The notes: generated by a model from the letters alone, not told the origin. A DNA stretch of 64,000 nucleotides from Aquibium microcysteis (GCF_014495845.1 NZ_CP061080.1:2593001-2657000); one strand, 5' to 3'. Positions 9,699 to 19,467 are shown, numbered from the stretch's first letter. Translations and numbers: made by a program.

Positions 9699-9984
9699 TC
9701 TCGTGCTCCGGTTCTCGCGTTCCATCGATCTACCGCGCGCGAGGTCGGATGCAAACCGCCCGTCTGCGAGAACGGTGGCCGTACGGCGGATCGTGCGGGT
9801 CCGGACAGGGACGGCGTCGCGGGGGACAGCCACGAGCCCGCCGGCAAGGCAGGACGGCGATCCCGTTCGAGCCTCATTGCGGGGTCGCCGACCGCGCCCC
9901 GTCCGGCGGACCGATCGCGCGGGGACCGGCGGGGGCTCGTCCCGGCGCGGTCCCGCGCGGGGGGTCCGCGCCGGTCGCGGCCGG

Positions 9985-10746
9985 TCAGCCGTTGGCCAGC
10001 ACGTGGTTGATCATGTCGCCGGCATGGGACACGATCAGGTCCTTGTCGTTGTCGAGCGTGGCGACGTGGTAGGACTCGTTCAGCCAGACCAGCCTCACAT
10101 GGTCCGACGAGGTCAGGCCGGTGACGATGTCGAGCGCGTTGCGCGCCGGCACGACATGGTCCTCGCGCGACTGGATGACCGTGACGGGGCACTTGATCCG
10201 CGACAAGAGGTTGGTCGTGACGCCGAACAGGAGATGGCCATGCGCGAGCCGGCTTGCCGGGAACTCCGAATAGGCGACCTCGATCACGCCCGGCGCCTTG
10301 ATGTCCGAACCGACCCCCGGCACCCGCATCGACGAATCCTGATTGCAGAGGAGTGAGGCCATGTCCGGGCCGAGCGAGATGGCGGGCGCGTTGACCGGAA
10401 TGGCCGCCCTGACGATCTCGGGAAAGCGCGCCGCGAGGTTCAGCGTCAGCGACCCGCCCATGGAAAGGCCGATCACGAAGACCGGCAGGCCGTCGGCCGC
10501 GAGAGCCTTGAGCGCAGTCTCGGCGGAGTTCAGCCAGTCCAGATAGCCCGTCTTCTCCATCTCGTCGGGCGTGGTGCCGTGTCCGGCGAGCAGCGGGCAT
10601 GCGACGGTGAAGCCGAAGCGCTCGTGAATGGCCTCGCCGACGTAGCGCATGCTCTGGGGCGTGCCGGTGAAGCCGTGCAGCGCGAGCACGGATGCGGTCT
10701 TGCCTTCGAAACGGAACGGTTCGGCACCCTGCATGATGGTGGTCAT
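9985..10746 (-). CDS. Alpha/beta hydrolase, Est30-type carboxylesterase
   Basis: A 253-residue cytosolic hydrolase. The oxyanion region is LHGFTGTP, the nucleophile elbow GLSMGG (Ser about residue 94), the acid Asp in QSREDHVVP and the catalytic His in ESYHVATLDND. This is the pattern of Est30-type carboxylesterases and monoacylglycerol lipases. It starts ten bases after the stop of an ABC permease gene, so it is cotranscribed with the importer and probably cleaves an ester in the imported molecule (inference). Confidence 0.88.
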   Translation of the reverse strand: MTTIMQGAEPFRFEGKTASVLALHGFTGTPQSMRYVGEAIHERFGFTVACPLLAGHGTTPDEMEKTGYLDWLNSAETALKALAADGLPVFVIGLSMGGSLTLNLAARFPEIVRAAIPVNAPAISLGPDMASLLCNQDSSMRVPGVGSDIKAPGVIEVAYSEFPASRLAHGHLLFGVTTNLLSRIKCPVTVIQSREDHVVPARNALDIVTGLTSSDHVRLVWLNESYHVATLDNDKDLIVSHAGDMINHVLANG

Positions 10747-10756
10747 GGTCTCTCCC

Positions 10757-11722
10757 TCAGGTCTTGGTTCGTGCGGAATAGGCGATCGCCGCCACGGCGA
10801 TGATGGCGCCCTGCAGCATCAGCTTGCTCGGTTCTCCGAGGCCGAAGCTGGTGAGCAGGTTGAACAGGAAGGTCAGCATGAAGGCCGCCACCGCCGGACC
10901 GAGCACGCCGCCGCGTCCGGAACCGAAGGTGACGCCGCCCAGGATGACGGCGGCCAGCGAATTGAGCGCGAGGTCCCGGCCGATGTCCAGGCTTCCCATG
11001 CCGACGAACCCGACCAGCAGGAAGGCGCTGAAGACGGCAAAGAGGCTCGACGCGACGTGGACGATCACCACGATCGCGCCATAGGGTATCCCCGTGGCAT
11101 GAGCGGCACGCGGATTGGCGCCGATCGCGTCGATGTAGTGGCCGAGCACGGAGCGCCTCAGGAACCAGGCGACCGGTATGAGCAGCGCCAGCCAGAGGAG
11201 CGGTGCCAGCGGCACGCCCGAGACGCGAGACTGGCCGATGTACTTCAGCAGGGCGGGCGCGTCGCCCGGCGCGCGGAACTGGCTGAAGGCGATCACGACC
11301 CCCGTGAGCAGCAGCCCCATGGCGAGCGTCACGATCACCGACGACGCACGCAGCCGCACGATGAAGAACGCATTGGCCAGACCGACGGCCGCCCCGAAGA
11401 GCAGGGCACAACCGATCAGCACCGCCTCGCTGCCGGGAACGTAGCCGCTGGTGAGGATGTAGCTCACGCCGATGGCCACCCCGCCGAAGGAGAGATCGAT
11501 CGACAGGATGCGCATGCAAAGCGACTGGCCGATCACGGCCAGACCGAGCGGCGCCGCCTGGCGGATGATCAGGAGCAGGAGCAGCGGCGAAAGCAGCGCG
11601 GGCCGGAAGACATAGGCGCAGACGAGCAGGATCAGCGTCCCGGCATAGGCGATCGGCAAGGCCGTCGCCATGTTCAGCAGGCGCAGGCCGCGGGTGCGAA
11701 CGGCGGTGTCGGACAGGGTCAT
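10757..11722 (-). CDS. Ribose-type ABC transporter permease
   Basis: A 321-residue integral membrane protein of the RbsC family (BPD_transp_2), with eight to ten hydrophobic segments. The conserved ALNSLAAVILGGVTFGSGRGG loop, split across the cytoplasmic coupling region, is clear near residues 235-255. It is the second permease of the importer; the neighbouring permease gene ends 4 bases upstream, and the two presumably form a heterodimeric channel. Confidence 0.9.
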   Translation of the reverse strand: MTLSDTAVRTRGLRLLNMATALPIAYAGTLILLVCAYVFRPALLSPLLLLLIIRQAAPLGLAVIGQSLCMRILSIDLSFGGVAIGVSYILTSGYVPGSEAVLIGCALLFGAAVGLANAFFIVRLRASSVIVTLAMGLLLTGVVIAFSQFRAPGDAPALLKYIGQSRVSGVPLAPLLWLALLIPVAWFLRRSVLGHYIDAIGANPRAAHATGIPYGAIVVIVHVASSLFAVFSAFLLVGFVGMGSLDIGRDLALNSLAAVILGGVTFGSGRGGVLGPAVAAFMLTFLFNLLTSFGLGEPSKLMLQGAIIAVAAIAYSARTKT

Positions 11723-11726
11723 CGTC

Positions 11727-12659
11727 TCACACCCCGATCGTCTTGCGGCGCTGCAGGCTGACGGCGCCGAGCAGCAGGAGCCCGGTGGCGGCCATGCGCA
11801 GGAACGGCGACACGCCGAGCAGGTTCATGCCGTTGGTGGCCAGCCCGAGCGTCACGACGCCCAGGATCACGCCGGGCACGCTGCCGACGCCGCCGGACAG
11901 CTGCACGCCCCCGAGCGCGATCGCGGTGATGGAGTCCAGTCCGAAGGCCGCACCGATGGTCGGGTCGCCCGTCGAGACGCGCGCCGTGAGGAAGATGCCG
12001 GCGGCGACCGCCGCAAGCGAGCACATGACGTAGCAGGCGATGATGGGGCCAACCACCGTGACGCCGTTGAGCGATGCGTTGCGCGCGTTGGCGCCGAGCG
12101 CGTAGAGGCGCAGGCCGAAGGCGGAACGGGCGAGGAGAAGCCAGCACAGAAGGATGGCCACCGCGCACCACAGCAGCGAGGGCTGGATGCCGAACGGCCG
12201 TCCATGGGCCAGAGCTTCGATGGCAGGAGCCACGACACCTCCGGGGACGGGGCTGACGAGAAGCGTCAGTCCCTGGACGAAGGTGCCCGTCGCCAGAGTC
12301 ATCACGAGCGGGTGGACGCCGAACACGGCGACGCCCGTCCCGTTGACGACCCCGAGCACGCATCCCGCCAGGATGGCGAGCGGGATCACGATCGCCGGGT
12401 CGTATGTCACGATGATGGCGCTGGTCAGGCTGAGCATCGACCCCACGGACAGATCGACGCCGCCGCCGATCGCCACGATCAGCTGGCCGAGCGAGACGAT
12501 GAGCAGCGCCGTGACCTGGTTGCCGACATTGGCGAGATTCTGCGCGGTGAAGAAGCTCGACGCGGTGAAGGAGAGGATCACGAACATCGCTACCGGCAAT
12601 GCGATCGTGATGAAGCGGATACCGCTGCGCGAGGTCTTCGAGCGAACACGGCCGGTCAC
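11727..12659 (-). CDS. Ribose-type ABC transporter permease
   Basis: A 310-residue RbsC-family permease. It has GGGVDLSVGSMLSL near residue 65, the family hallmark, and ITAIALGGVQLSGGVGSVPG near 240. Its ATG overlaps the stop of the ATPase gene (ATGA), showing translational coupling. It forms the membrane channel together with the following permease. Confidence 0.92.
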   Translation of the reverse strand: MTGRVRSKTSRSGIRFITIALPVAMFVILSFTASSFFTAQNLANVGNQVTALLIVSLGQLIVAIGGGVDLSVGSMLSLTSAIIVTYDPAIVIPLAILAGCVLGVVNGTGVAVFGVHPLVMTLATGTFVQGLTLLVSPVPGGVVAPAIEALAHGRPFGIQPSLLWCAVAILLCWLLLARSAFGLRLYALGANARNASLNGVTVVGPIIACYVMCSLAAVAAGIFLTARVSTGDPTIGAAFGLDSITAIALGGVQLSGGVGSVPGVILGVVTLGLATNGMNLLGVSPFLRMAATGLLLLGAVSLQRRKTIGV

Positions 12660-14230
12660 GACGCGCCCCCGGCATGGGCCTGGAAGGGTAGTCCGGTGAG
12701 AGCGGATGACATGATCGTCTCCTCGGTGGCGGCTGCGCCCGGCATGTCCGCCACGAGCCGGCCTTCACGCACCACCAGGATGCGGTCGCACAGCCCGATG
12801 TGTTCGGACAGTTCGCTCGACGTCATCAGCACCGCCCCGCCGTCGTCGGCGAACGCCCGCAGCAGCGTGTAGATTTCCGACTTGGCGCCGACGTCGACGC
12901 CCCGGGTGGGCTCTTCGACCAGGAGGATGTCGACTCCGGCCGCCAGCCAGCGGCCGATCAGCACCTTCTGCTGGTTGCCGCCCGACAGCGCCTGGACCTC
13001 CTGCTGCGGCCCGGTCGCACGAACCTTCATGCTCTCGAGCAGTCCGGCGAGCCGCTCCCGGTCGATCCGCGCCCGGCTCCAGACGGAGGAAAGACGCAGC
13101 ATGCCGACGCCGACGTTCCTGTCGATCCCCAGCGGCAGGAAGAGGCCCTCGGACTTGCGATCCTCGGGCACGAAGCCGACGCCGGCACGGGCCGCCGCGA
13201 CCGGAGACGGCAGGAGCGGCCTGGATCCGCCGCCGCCTGCATGACGCGACACTTCGCCCGAGACGGGCGCAACCTGCCCCGCCACGGCACGGATGATCTC
13301 GCGCTGCCCCTGCCCTTCGAGACCCGTCAGGCCGAGAATCTCCCCCCGTCTGAGCGTGAAGGAAACCGCAGGAGCACCGGCGACCGGAACAAGGCTGTCG
13401 ACTTCGATCGCCGCTTCGGCATCCGCACGCACGGAACCGCGGTGCGGAAAGAACCGGTCGAGCTCGCGCCCGACCATCAGCGACACCAGCATGTCGCGGG
13501 TCAGTTCGTCGGCCGGGCGGGTCGCGACGTGGCTGCCGTCCTTCATGACGCTGATCGTGTCGCAGAAGCGAAAGATCTCATCGAGCCGGTGGCTGATGTA
13601 GAAGACGAGCTTTCCGTCCCGCTTGAGCGACAGGATCAGCCGCTCGAGCTTCTCGATTTCAGGCCCGTTCAGTGCCGCGGTCGGTTCGTCGAAGATGAAG
13701 ACCCGCGCGGCGACCGCCACGCCCTTGGCGATCTCCACCATCTGCTGCTGCGCGATGGTGAGGTCGCCGCAGGGGATGTCCGGGTCGAGTTCGACGTCGA
13801 GCAGCCGGAACGCGCTTCCGGCGTCGCGCCGCATGGCCGCCCGGTCCACCATTCCCATCCGCCGCGGCTCCCGTCCGAGAAAGAGATTCTCCGCGACCGT
13901 CAGGTTCGGCAGCAGCGTCAGTTCCTGGTAGACCGTCGAGACGCCCGCGCGATGGGCCTCGCGGGGGCCGGCGATGACGACCGGCTTCCCGTCCAGATAG
14001 ATCGTGCCGGACGACGGCTGATGCACGCCGGCAAGAAGGTTCATGAGAGTGGACTTGCCGGCGCCGTTCTCGCCGGTCACCGCATGCACGGATCCGGCGC
14101 GCCCGACGAGTGAGACGTCCCTGAGGGCGACGTGCGCGCCGAAGCGCTTCGTGACGTTTTCGAACCGGACCATCTCGCTCCCGGCCGGCATGCCGGGAGC
14201 GTGGCCGTTCGACGATCCTGCTTCGGCCAT
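12656..14230 (-). CDS. Sugar-type ABC transporter ATPase, two NBDs
   Basis: A 524-residue protein with two fused nucleotide-binding domains, as in RbsA/XylG. The first has Walker A GENGAGKS (about residues 55-62) and Walker B FIFDEPTAAL. The second has the usual degenerate P-loop GLEGQGQRE, a canonical signature LSGGNQQKV and VEEPTRGVDVGAK. The family normally imports monosaccharides, AI-2 or related polar compounds. The gene lies between the binding protein and the two permeases. Confidence 0.93.
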   Translation of the reverse strand: MAEAGSSNGHAPGMPAGSEMVRFENVTKRFGAHVALRDVSLVGRAGSVHAVTGENGAGKSTLMNLLAGVHQPSSGTIYLDGKPVVIAGPREAHRAGVSTVYQELTLLPNLTVAENLFLGREPRRMGMVDRAAMRRDAGSAFRLLDVELDPDIPCGDLTIAQQQMVEIAKGVAVAARVFIFDEPTAALNGPEIEKLERLILSLKRDGKLVFYISHRLDEIFRFCDTISVMKDGSHVATRPADELTRDMLVSLMVGRELDRFFPHRGSVRADAEAAIEVDSLVPVAGAPAVSFTLRRGEILGLTGLEGQGQREIIRAVAGQVAPVSGEVSRHAGGGGSRPLLPSPVAAARAGVGFVPEDRKSEGLFLPLGIDRNVGVGMLRLSSVWSRARIDRERLAGLLESMKVRATGPQQEVQALSGGNQQKVLIGRWLAAGVDILLVEEPTRGVDVGAKSEIYTLLRAFADDGGAVLMTSSELSEHIGLCDRILVVREGRLVADMPGAAATEETIMSSALTGLPFQAHAGGAS

Positions 14231-14264
14231 CGCCCCGCCTCGATGTCTCGCTGCCGACGACCGC

Positions 14265-15338
14265 TCAGCGCTTGAAACGCTTCTGCAGCTCTTCCTCGGG
14301 CAGCGTCGACGGCACCCAGTACGCGTCGTTCAGATCGGGACGATAGTAGGCGTCGATGTCCTCGTTGGTCATCGGCTCGGGCGCGGAGAAGTAGGTCTTG
14401 TGCAGCGACTTGCCTTCGAGCAGCGCGACGGCCGCGCGGACCACCGCCACCCCGAGACCGGGCGTGAACACCGGCGACACCGCCTCCACGCCGGATTCCT
14501 TCCAGGTCTTCAGGAAGCCGTTGTTGCCTTCGCCGGTCATGGGGACGAGCGGCTTGCCGACCGAGGTGAAGACGTCGATGCAGGCGCGGGTCATCTCGGC
14601 GCCGGAGAACCAGATGCCGTCGACCGGCTGTCCGGAGAGGACGAGGTTCTCGCAGAGCTGCTTCGACTTCGCATAGTTCCAGTCGCCATAGACCTCGGCG
14701 CCAATCACGATGTCGGTGCCGTCGATGGCCCGGCGGAAGCCTTCGTAGCGCTGCGCCTCTTCCTCGACGCCCGCGACGCCGCGGAAGGCCCAGATCGTGC
14801 CCTTGCCGCCGAGCTTCTCCTTCAGGAAGGTGCCGCCGACCTCACCGAAATAGTCGCCGGCGCCCATGATCTCGACGGTCGAATCGAGCGCGCCCTTGCT
14901 GTTGCCGAAGGTGATGACCGGAATTCCGGTCGCGAGCGCCGCCTCGATCTGTTTCTTGACCAGCGGGAAGGCGATCGGCGTGACGACCAGCGCATCGAGA
15001 TCGCGCGTCATCAGGTCTTCGATGTCGGCCACCTGCTTGGCAGGCTGCCAGTTGGCTTCCGAGAAGATGAACTCCTTGACCTGCGGGTTCTTCGCCGCCT
15101 CGAACTCGGCCTCCTGGTGCATCTGCACGATCCAGGTATTGCCGACGCCGGGGAAGGAAACGCCGATCCGGTACGGACCGTCCTTCTTGAACTTGCCGGG
15201 CTCCGTCATCTCGGCGGACTTGATGTTGAGAAGGTTGTTGGGCAGCAGTTCGACCTCGTCCTGCGCATGGGCAGGCGCCACGGTCAAGGCCGCGGCGAAC
15301 GTCATCGCGAGCCCGAGTGCGGGCTTGAAAAACTTCAT
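14265..15338 (-). CDS. ABC sugar-type periplasmic binding protein
   Basis: A 357-residue secreted protein with a Sec signal peptide (residues 1-25, cleavage after APAHA). The mature part is a periplasmic-binding-protein type I fold (Peripla_BP_4): GVSFPGVGNTWIVQMH at the start, DLDALVVTPIAF near 105, PVITFGNS, and GIWFSGAEMTRA in the second lobe. It delivers substrate to the ATPase/permease products encoded immediately downstream. The ligand is unknown; the esterase gene in the same operon suggests something more complex than a free sugar. Confidence 0.9.
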   Translation of the reverse strand: MKFFKPALGLAMTFAAALTVAPAHAQDEVELLPNNLLNIKSAEMTEPGKFKKDGPYRIGVSFPGVGNTWIVQMHQEAEFEAAKNPQVKEFIFSEANWQPAKQVADIEDLMTRDLDALVVTPIAFPLVKKQIEAALATGIPVITFGNSKGALDSTVEIMGAGDYFGEVGGTFLKEKLGGKGTIWAFRGVAGVEEEAQRYEGFRRAIDGTDIVIGAEVYGDWNYAKSKQLCENLVLSGQPVDGIWFSGAEMTRACIDVFTSVGKPLVPMTGEGNNGFLKTWKESGVEAVSPVFTPGLGVAVVRAAVALLEGKSLHKTYFSAPEPMTNEDIDAYYRPDLNDAYWVPSTLPEEELQKRFKR

Positions 15339-15676
15339 GTGATCCTCCCCTTCGTTTGCCAGCAGGCAACCTTCGCCTCCCGACGAAACCGAAAGCTAAC
15401 AAACCCAATCCGAAAATCAACGAAAAATGTATACACAGCTGTGAATTTTTGACTTCGGATCGCGCCATCGAGGATTGCGGTAGTCGCGGGATCTTCGCAA
15501 CCGTCTCGCCGTGCCTTTCCACCGCTCGCCGCCGGTGTACGGTGCGGCCTGGACTCCCGACCGCGGCGAACGTCGGCGGCTCGCGGCGCCGGTCTCCGTC
15601 CGCCGTTTCCGCCGGTGGCTGCCGGGCGCCGGGCGGCCGGCCCGCCCCGGTCGCGCCGTTCGTTCCGGAGGCTCCC
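15339..15676 (-). promoter_or_regulatory. Promoter region of the ABC-importer operon
   Basis: This 338-bp gap between the LysR gene and the binding-protein gene is AT-rich in its left part, unlike the surroundings. Two overlapping palindromes stand out: TGTATACA at 15428-15435 and CACAGCTGTG at 15434-15443, flanked by A5 and T5 runs. TGTATACA-type sites are bound by GntR-family regulators (family knowledge); LacI proteins prefer palindromes with a central CG, so the LacI gene at 18370 fits less well. The rest (15460-15676) shows nothing. Confidence 0.5.
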
Positions 15677-16576
15677 TCAGGGCCGGCGGACCTGCCCGAT
15701 GAGCCATTCCTGGAACTCGAAGCCCGCCGAGCCTTGCCGTCGACCGTCGGGAAGAACCACGTAGTAGCCGTTCTCTGTCGACATCGGCAGGTCGAGGATG
15801 ACCTCCAGGGCGCCCGATGCGAGTTCCGTCTCGATCAGATAGGTCGGCAGCAGCGCCGCTCCCAATCCCCCGAGCGCCGCCTCGATGACGGTCGAGAACT
15901 GGTCGAAGCGGCTGCCTCGGTAGGCCACCTGGTCGCCGGTTCCGCAGGCCCGGAACCACTCGGCCCACAGCATCGGCCGGGTGGTCAGGTGCAGCAGCGG
16001 CAGGCGCGCGACGTCGCCAGCCGTGCGCATGTCGCCGGGCCGGGCGAGCGCCGGCGCGGCCACCGGGAGGATCACTTCGCTGCACAGGTAGGTGCAGGTG
16101 GCGTTGGCCCACACCGGCTGGCCGAAATGGATGGCGATGTCGACGTCGGCCTCGTGCAGATCGAACGGTGCCGACCGCGACGCGATTTCTACCGTCAGCC
16201 CCGGCCGGGACGCGAGGAACGTCGGCAGGCGCGGCATCAGCCAGCGGTTGCAGAATGTCGGGAGCGCCGCGATCGACAGCCGGCCATCGGCTGCGACCGC
16301 CGAGCGTGCCTTCACGACGAGTTCCTCGGACTGGGCGAGCAGGCGCTGCACGCCGGGCAGGACCTGCCGTCCCGCAACCGAAAGATGTACCCTCTGGCGC
16401 GACCGCTCGAACAGCGGTACGCCGAACAGGACTTCCAGCGTCCGCACCTGACGGCTGACTGCGCTCTGCGTGAGGCTGAGTTCGGCGGCCGCCTTGGTGA
16501 AATTGCCATGGCGCGCGGCCGCCTCGAAGGCCTGCAGCACCGCCAGGTCGGGAATGGAGGCACGATTGAGGTTCAT
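15677..16576 (-). CDS. LysR-family regulator, GcvA-like
   Basis: A 299-residue LysR-type regulator. The N-terminal winged helix shows LAVLQAFEAAARHGNFTKAA followed by LTQSAVSRQVRTLE, close to GcvA-type LysR proteins. The effector domain occupies about residues 95-295. It is divergent from the ALDH7 gene, with 133 bases between them, the usual arrangement for regulating the neighbour. The inducer is unknown; an aminoadipate or lysine metabolite is a guess from the neighbour. Confidence 0.9.
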   Translation of the reverse strand: MNLNRASIPDLAVLQAFEAAARHGNFTKAAAELSLTQSAVSRQVRTLEVLFGVPLFERSRQRVHLSVAGRQVLPGVQRLLAQSEELVVKARSAVAADGRLSIAALPTFCNRWLMPRLPTFLASRPGLTVEIASRSAPFDLHEADVDIAIHFGQPVWANATCTYLCSEVILPVAAPALARPGDMRTAGDVARLPLLHLTTRPMLWAEWFRACGTGDQVAYRGSRFDQFSTVIEAALGGLGAALLPTYLIETELASGALEVILDLPMSTENGYYVVLPDGRRQGSAGFEFQEWLIGQVRRP

Positions 16577-16709
16577 TCCGCTTTCGCATCAAGTCAGTCC
16601 GAGAAAGCATGCGATAGCATGTTGCGGGCCGCTTTTCACATGGCTACCAGATGCTGGGTCCGGAATGCTGCGTCCGGGCGATCTGGATCACCATCAACGG
16701 AGAAGAGCG

Positions 16710-18236
16710 ATGGGCGCTGGCATCGACGTGAAGCGGGAAACGGCGGAACTTCTCGACCGGCTGGGCGTGCCGCGCGCCTCCTGGAATGGCGGCGACATGG
16801 CCTCCTTCAGTCCGGTGAGCGGCGAGCAGGTGGCGGCCGTCGCGACCACGTCTCCCGAAGCCGCGCAGACCGCCATCGAGGCTGCGCACGAAGCCTTCAG
16901 GGCCTGGCGGCTGGTGCCGGCCCCGCGCCGCGGCGAGCTGGTCCGCCTGCTCGGCGAGGAGCTTCGCGCCGCCAAGGCCGATCTCGGCCGGCTTGTCTCG
17001 ATCGAGGCCGGGAAGATCGCGTCGGAAGGCCTCGGCGAAGTGCAGGAGATGATCGACATCTGCGATTTCGCCGTCGGCCTCTCGCGCCAGCTCTACGGCC
17101 TGACCATCGCCACCGAGCGGCCCGGCCACCGGATGATGGAGACCTGGCACCCGCTCGGGGTCGTCGGCATCATCTCGGCCTTCAACTTCCCCGTCGCCGT
17201 CTGGTCCTGGAACGCCGCGCTGGCGCTCGTTGCCGGAAACGCCATCGTCTGGAAGCCGTCGGAAAAGACGCCGCTCACCGCGCTCGCCTCGCAGGCGATC
17301 CTCGAACGGGCGCTGGCGCGCTTCGGCGACGCGCCGGAGAAGCTGTCGCAGGTGCTGATCGGCGACCGCGCGATCGGCGAGGCGCTGGTCGACCACCCGA
17401 AGGTGGCGCTGGTGTCGGCGACGGGCTCGACCCGCATGGGCCGCGAGGTCGGTCCCCGGCTCGCCCGGCGCTTCGCCCGCTCGATCCTGGAACTCGGCGG
17501 CAACAATGCCGGTATCGTCTGCCCCTCGGCCGATCTCGACATGGCGCTGCGCGCAGTCGCCTTCGGCGCCATGGGCACGGCGGGCCAGCGCTGCACGACG
17601 CTGCGCCGCCTCTTCGTCCACGACAGCGTCTACGACGCCCTCGTGCCGCGGCTGAGACGAGCCTACGAGAGCGTTTCCGTCGGCAATCCGCTGGAGACGT
17701 CCGCGCTGGTCGGGCCGCTGATCGACCGGCAGGCTTTCGACGGCATGCAGAAGGCGCTGGCGGAGGCAAAGGCCGAGGGTGGCGTCGTGACGGGTGGCGA
17801 GCGCGTGGCCGAGGCCGGCAAGGATACGGCCTACTACGTGCGGCCGGCGCTGGTGGAGATGCCCAGCCAGTGCGGTCCGGTGCTGGAGGAGACCTTCGCG
17901 CCGATCCTCTACGTCATGCGCTACGCCGATTTCGAGCGGGCGCTCGAGGATCACAATGCGGTCGCGGCAGGCCTCTCCTCCTCCATCTTCACGCTCGACG
18001 TCCGTGAGGCCGAACGCTTCCTGTCGGCCGACGGCTCGGACTGCGGCATCGCCAACGTCAACATCGGCACATCGGGCGCCGAGATCGGCGGCGCGTTCGG
18101 CGGCGAGAAGGAGACGGGCGGCGGCCGCGAAAGCGGCTCGGATGCCTGGAAGGCCTACATGCGCCGCGCCACCAACACCGTGAATTATTCGCGGGCCCTG
18201 CCGCTGGCTCAGGGCGTGTCGTTCGACATCGGGTAG
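16710..18236 (+). CDS. ALDH7-type aminoadipate-semialdehyde dehydrogenase
   Basis: A 508-residue aldehyde dehydrogenase. It has the family landmarks AFNFPVAVWSWN and WKPSEKTPL (cofactor), GSTRMGREV, LELGGNNAGIV with the general-base Glu, and GTAGQRCTTLRRLF with the catalytic Cys. The ELGGNNA and AGQRCTTLRR versions are typical of ALDH7/AmaB, which oxidises aminoadipate semialdehyde/piperideine-6-carboxylate in lysine and pipecolate catabolism (family knowledge). ATG 16710 has GGAG seven bases upstream. It lies divergently from a LysR gene, 1.3 kb from an ornithine-cyclodeaminase homologue, suggesting a lysine-type carbon skeleton is processed here. Confidence 0.85.
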   Translation: MGAGIDVKRETAELLDRLGVPRASWNGGDMASFSPVSGEQVAAVATTSPEAAQTAIEAAHEAFRAWRLVPAPRRGELVRLLGEELRAAKADLGRLVSIEAGKIASEGLGEVQEMIDICDFAVGLSRQLYGLTIATERPGHRMMETWHPLGVVGIISAFNFPVAVWSWNAALALVAGNAIVWKPSEKTPLTALASQAILERALARFGDAPEKLSQVLIGDRAIGEALVDHPKVALVSATGSTRMGREVGPRLARRFARSILELGGNNAGIVCPSADLDMALRAVAFGAMGTAGQRCTTLRRLFVHDSVYDALVPRLRRAYESVSVGNPLETSALVGPLIDRQAFDGMQKALAEAKAEGGVVTGGERVAEAGKDTAYYVRPALVEMPSQCGPVLEETFAPILYVMRYADFERALEDHNAVAAGLSSSIFTLDVREAERFLSADGSDCGIANVNIGTSGAEIGGAFGGEKETGGGRESGSDAWKAYMRRATNTVNYSRALPLAQGVSFDIG

Positions 18237-18249
18237 GACGCCGCACCCT

Positions 18250-18275
18250 CGACCGGCGCATCCCGGCGCCGGTCG
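18250..18275. terminator. Bidirectional hairpin terminator
   Basis: A perfect 10-bp stem (CGACCGGCGC / GCGCCGGTCG) with a 6-nt loop, 14 bases after the ALDH7 stop and between two convergent genes. There is no strong T run, so termination efficiency is uncertain. Confidence 0.6.
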
Positions 18276-18369
18276 GCCATTGGCAGGAGGAACGGCACGT
18301 CGAGGACCGATCCTCGCTTCCGGGTGCGCCCGTGACGAGGGCCGCGCGCAGCCGGCAACGAAGTCCCCG

Positions 18370-19467
18370 TCAGCACGCCGGCGCGGCCGCGATCGATCCA
18401 CGTTCGACGAAATCCGCCCGCATCACCACGGTGCGCATCGGCTCTCTCGATCCTTCGATCCGCTCCAGCAGCATGCTTGCGGCCGTTTCCCCCATCGCAA
18501 GCCGCGGCTGTGCCATCGTGGAGATGCCGGGCGACAGGAAGCTCATCCAGTCCAGGTCGTCGAAACAGACGAGCGAAAGAGCATCGGGCAGAACCAGCCC
18601 CGCTTCCGTGACGGCTCCGATCACGCCTTCCGACATGGTGCCGTCGGTCGCAAACACCGCGCTCGGCCGGTCCGGCCGCGCGATCAGGGTGCGGGCGACT
18701 TCTCGTGCAGCCTGCGCCGAATAGGCGCCGACCCGCCGGATCAGCGACGCATCGACCGCCATGCCCGCCTGCCGGTGGGCGCGCAGATAGCCCAGCAGGC
18801 GCTGCCAGCTCGGGTAAAGCGTGTCGGTGGACAGCACTTCGCCTGCGAGACCGCGGGCGATGAAGGCATCGAAGCCGCCATCCTGCTCCTCGAGCATCTC
18901 CCCGACGAGCCCGATCCGCCGGTGGCCGGCCGCAATCAGCACGCCAACCGCACGCTCGGCCGCGGCGATGTTGTCGATTCCCACGCGATCGACTTCCAGC
19001 CCGGCCACGCTGCGGTCGAGCAGCAGGAGCGGCAGTCCGCCCGAGTGGAGGTCGCGCAGGTGCCGCGCGTTGCGGGTGTCGCAGGGCGAGACGATCAATC
19101 CGTCGACCTGCTTCTCGAGAAGCAGGTCGACCGCCCGGATCTCCTTGTCGAGACTCTCGTCCGAATTGACGATCAGCAGCCCGAAATCGCGCCGCTCGAC
19201 CACGTCGGCGATGCCGCGCAGGATGGACGCATAGAACGGATTCTGGATGTCGCCGGCCACCACGCCGATTGTGCGCGTCTTGCCGGTGATGAGGCTGCGG
19301 GCGAGTGCGTTGGTGCGATAGCCGAGCTTGGCAGCCGCCTGCAGGACCTGTTGGCGCGTCTCTTCGCGGGTGTAGCCGTATCGGCCGAGAACGCGTCCGG
19401 CCGTCGCCGTCGACACGCCGGCAAGCCGCGCAACGTCCGCGATCGTCGCCTTCGAGGTCTTCGCCAC
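18370..19467 (-). CDS. LacI-family transcriptional regulator
   Basis: A 365-residue LacI/GalR regulator. The DNA-binding part is ATIADVARLAGVSTATAGRV, with a hinge region ending in YRTNALARSLITGKT. The effector domain follows, with GVVAGDIQNPFYASILRG and VDGLIVSPCD. It is unlike the adjacent GntR regulator, so it probably serves another unit, such as the ribose-type ABC importer (inference from regulator and transporter classes). It ends convergent with the ALDH7 gene. Confidence 0.92.
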   Translation of the reverse strand: MAKTSKATIADVARLAGVSTATAGRVLGRYGYTREETRQQVLQAAAKLGYRTNALARSLITGKTRTIGVVAGDIQNPFYASILRGIADVVERRDFGLLIVNSDESLDKEIRAVDLLLEKQVDGLIVSPCDTRNARHLRDLHSGGLPLLLLDRSVAGLEVDRVGIDNIAAAERAVGVLIAAGHRRIGLVGEMLEEQDGGFDAFIARGLAGEVLSTDTLYPSWQRLLGYLRAHRQAGMAVDASLIRRVGAYSAQAAREVARTLIARPDRPSAVFATDGTMSEGVIGAVTEAGLVLPDALSLVCFDDLDWMSFLSPGISTMAQPRLAMGETAASMLLERIEGSREPMRTVVMRADFVERGSIAAAPAC

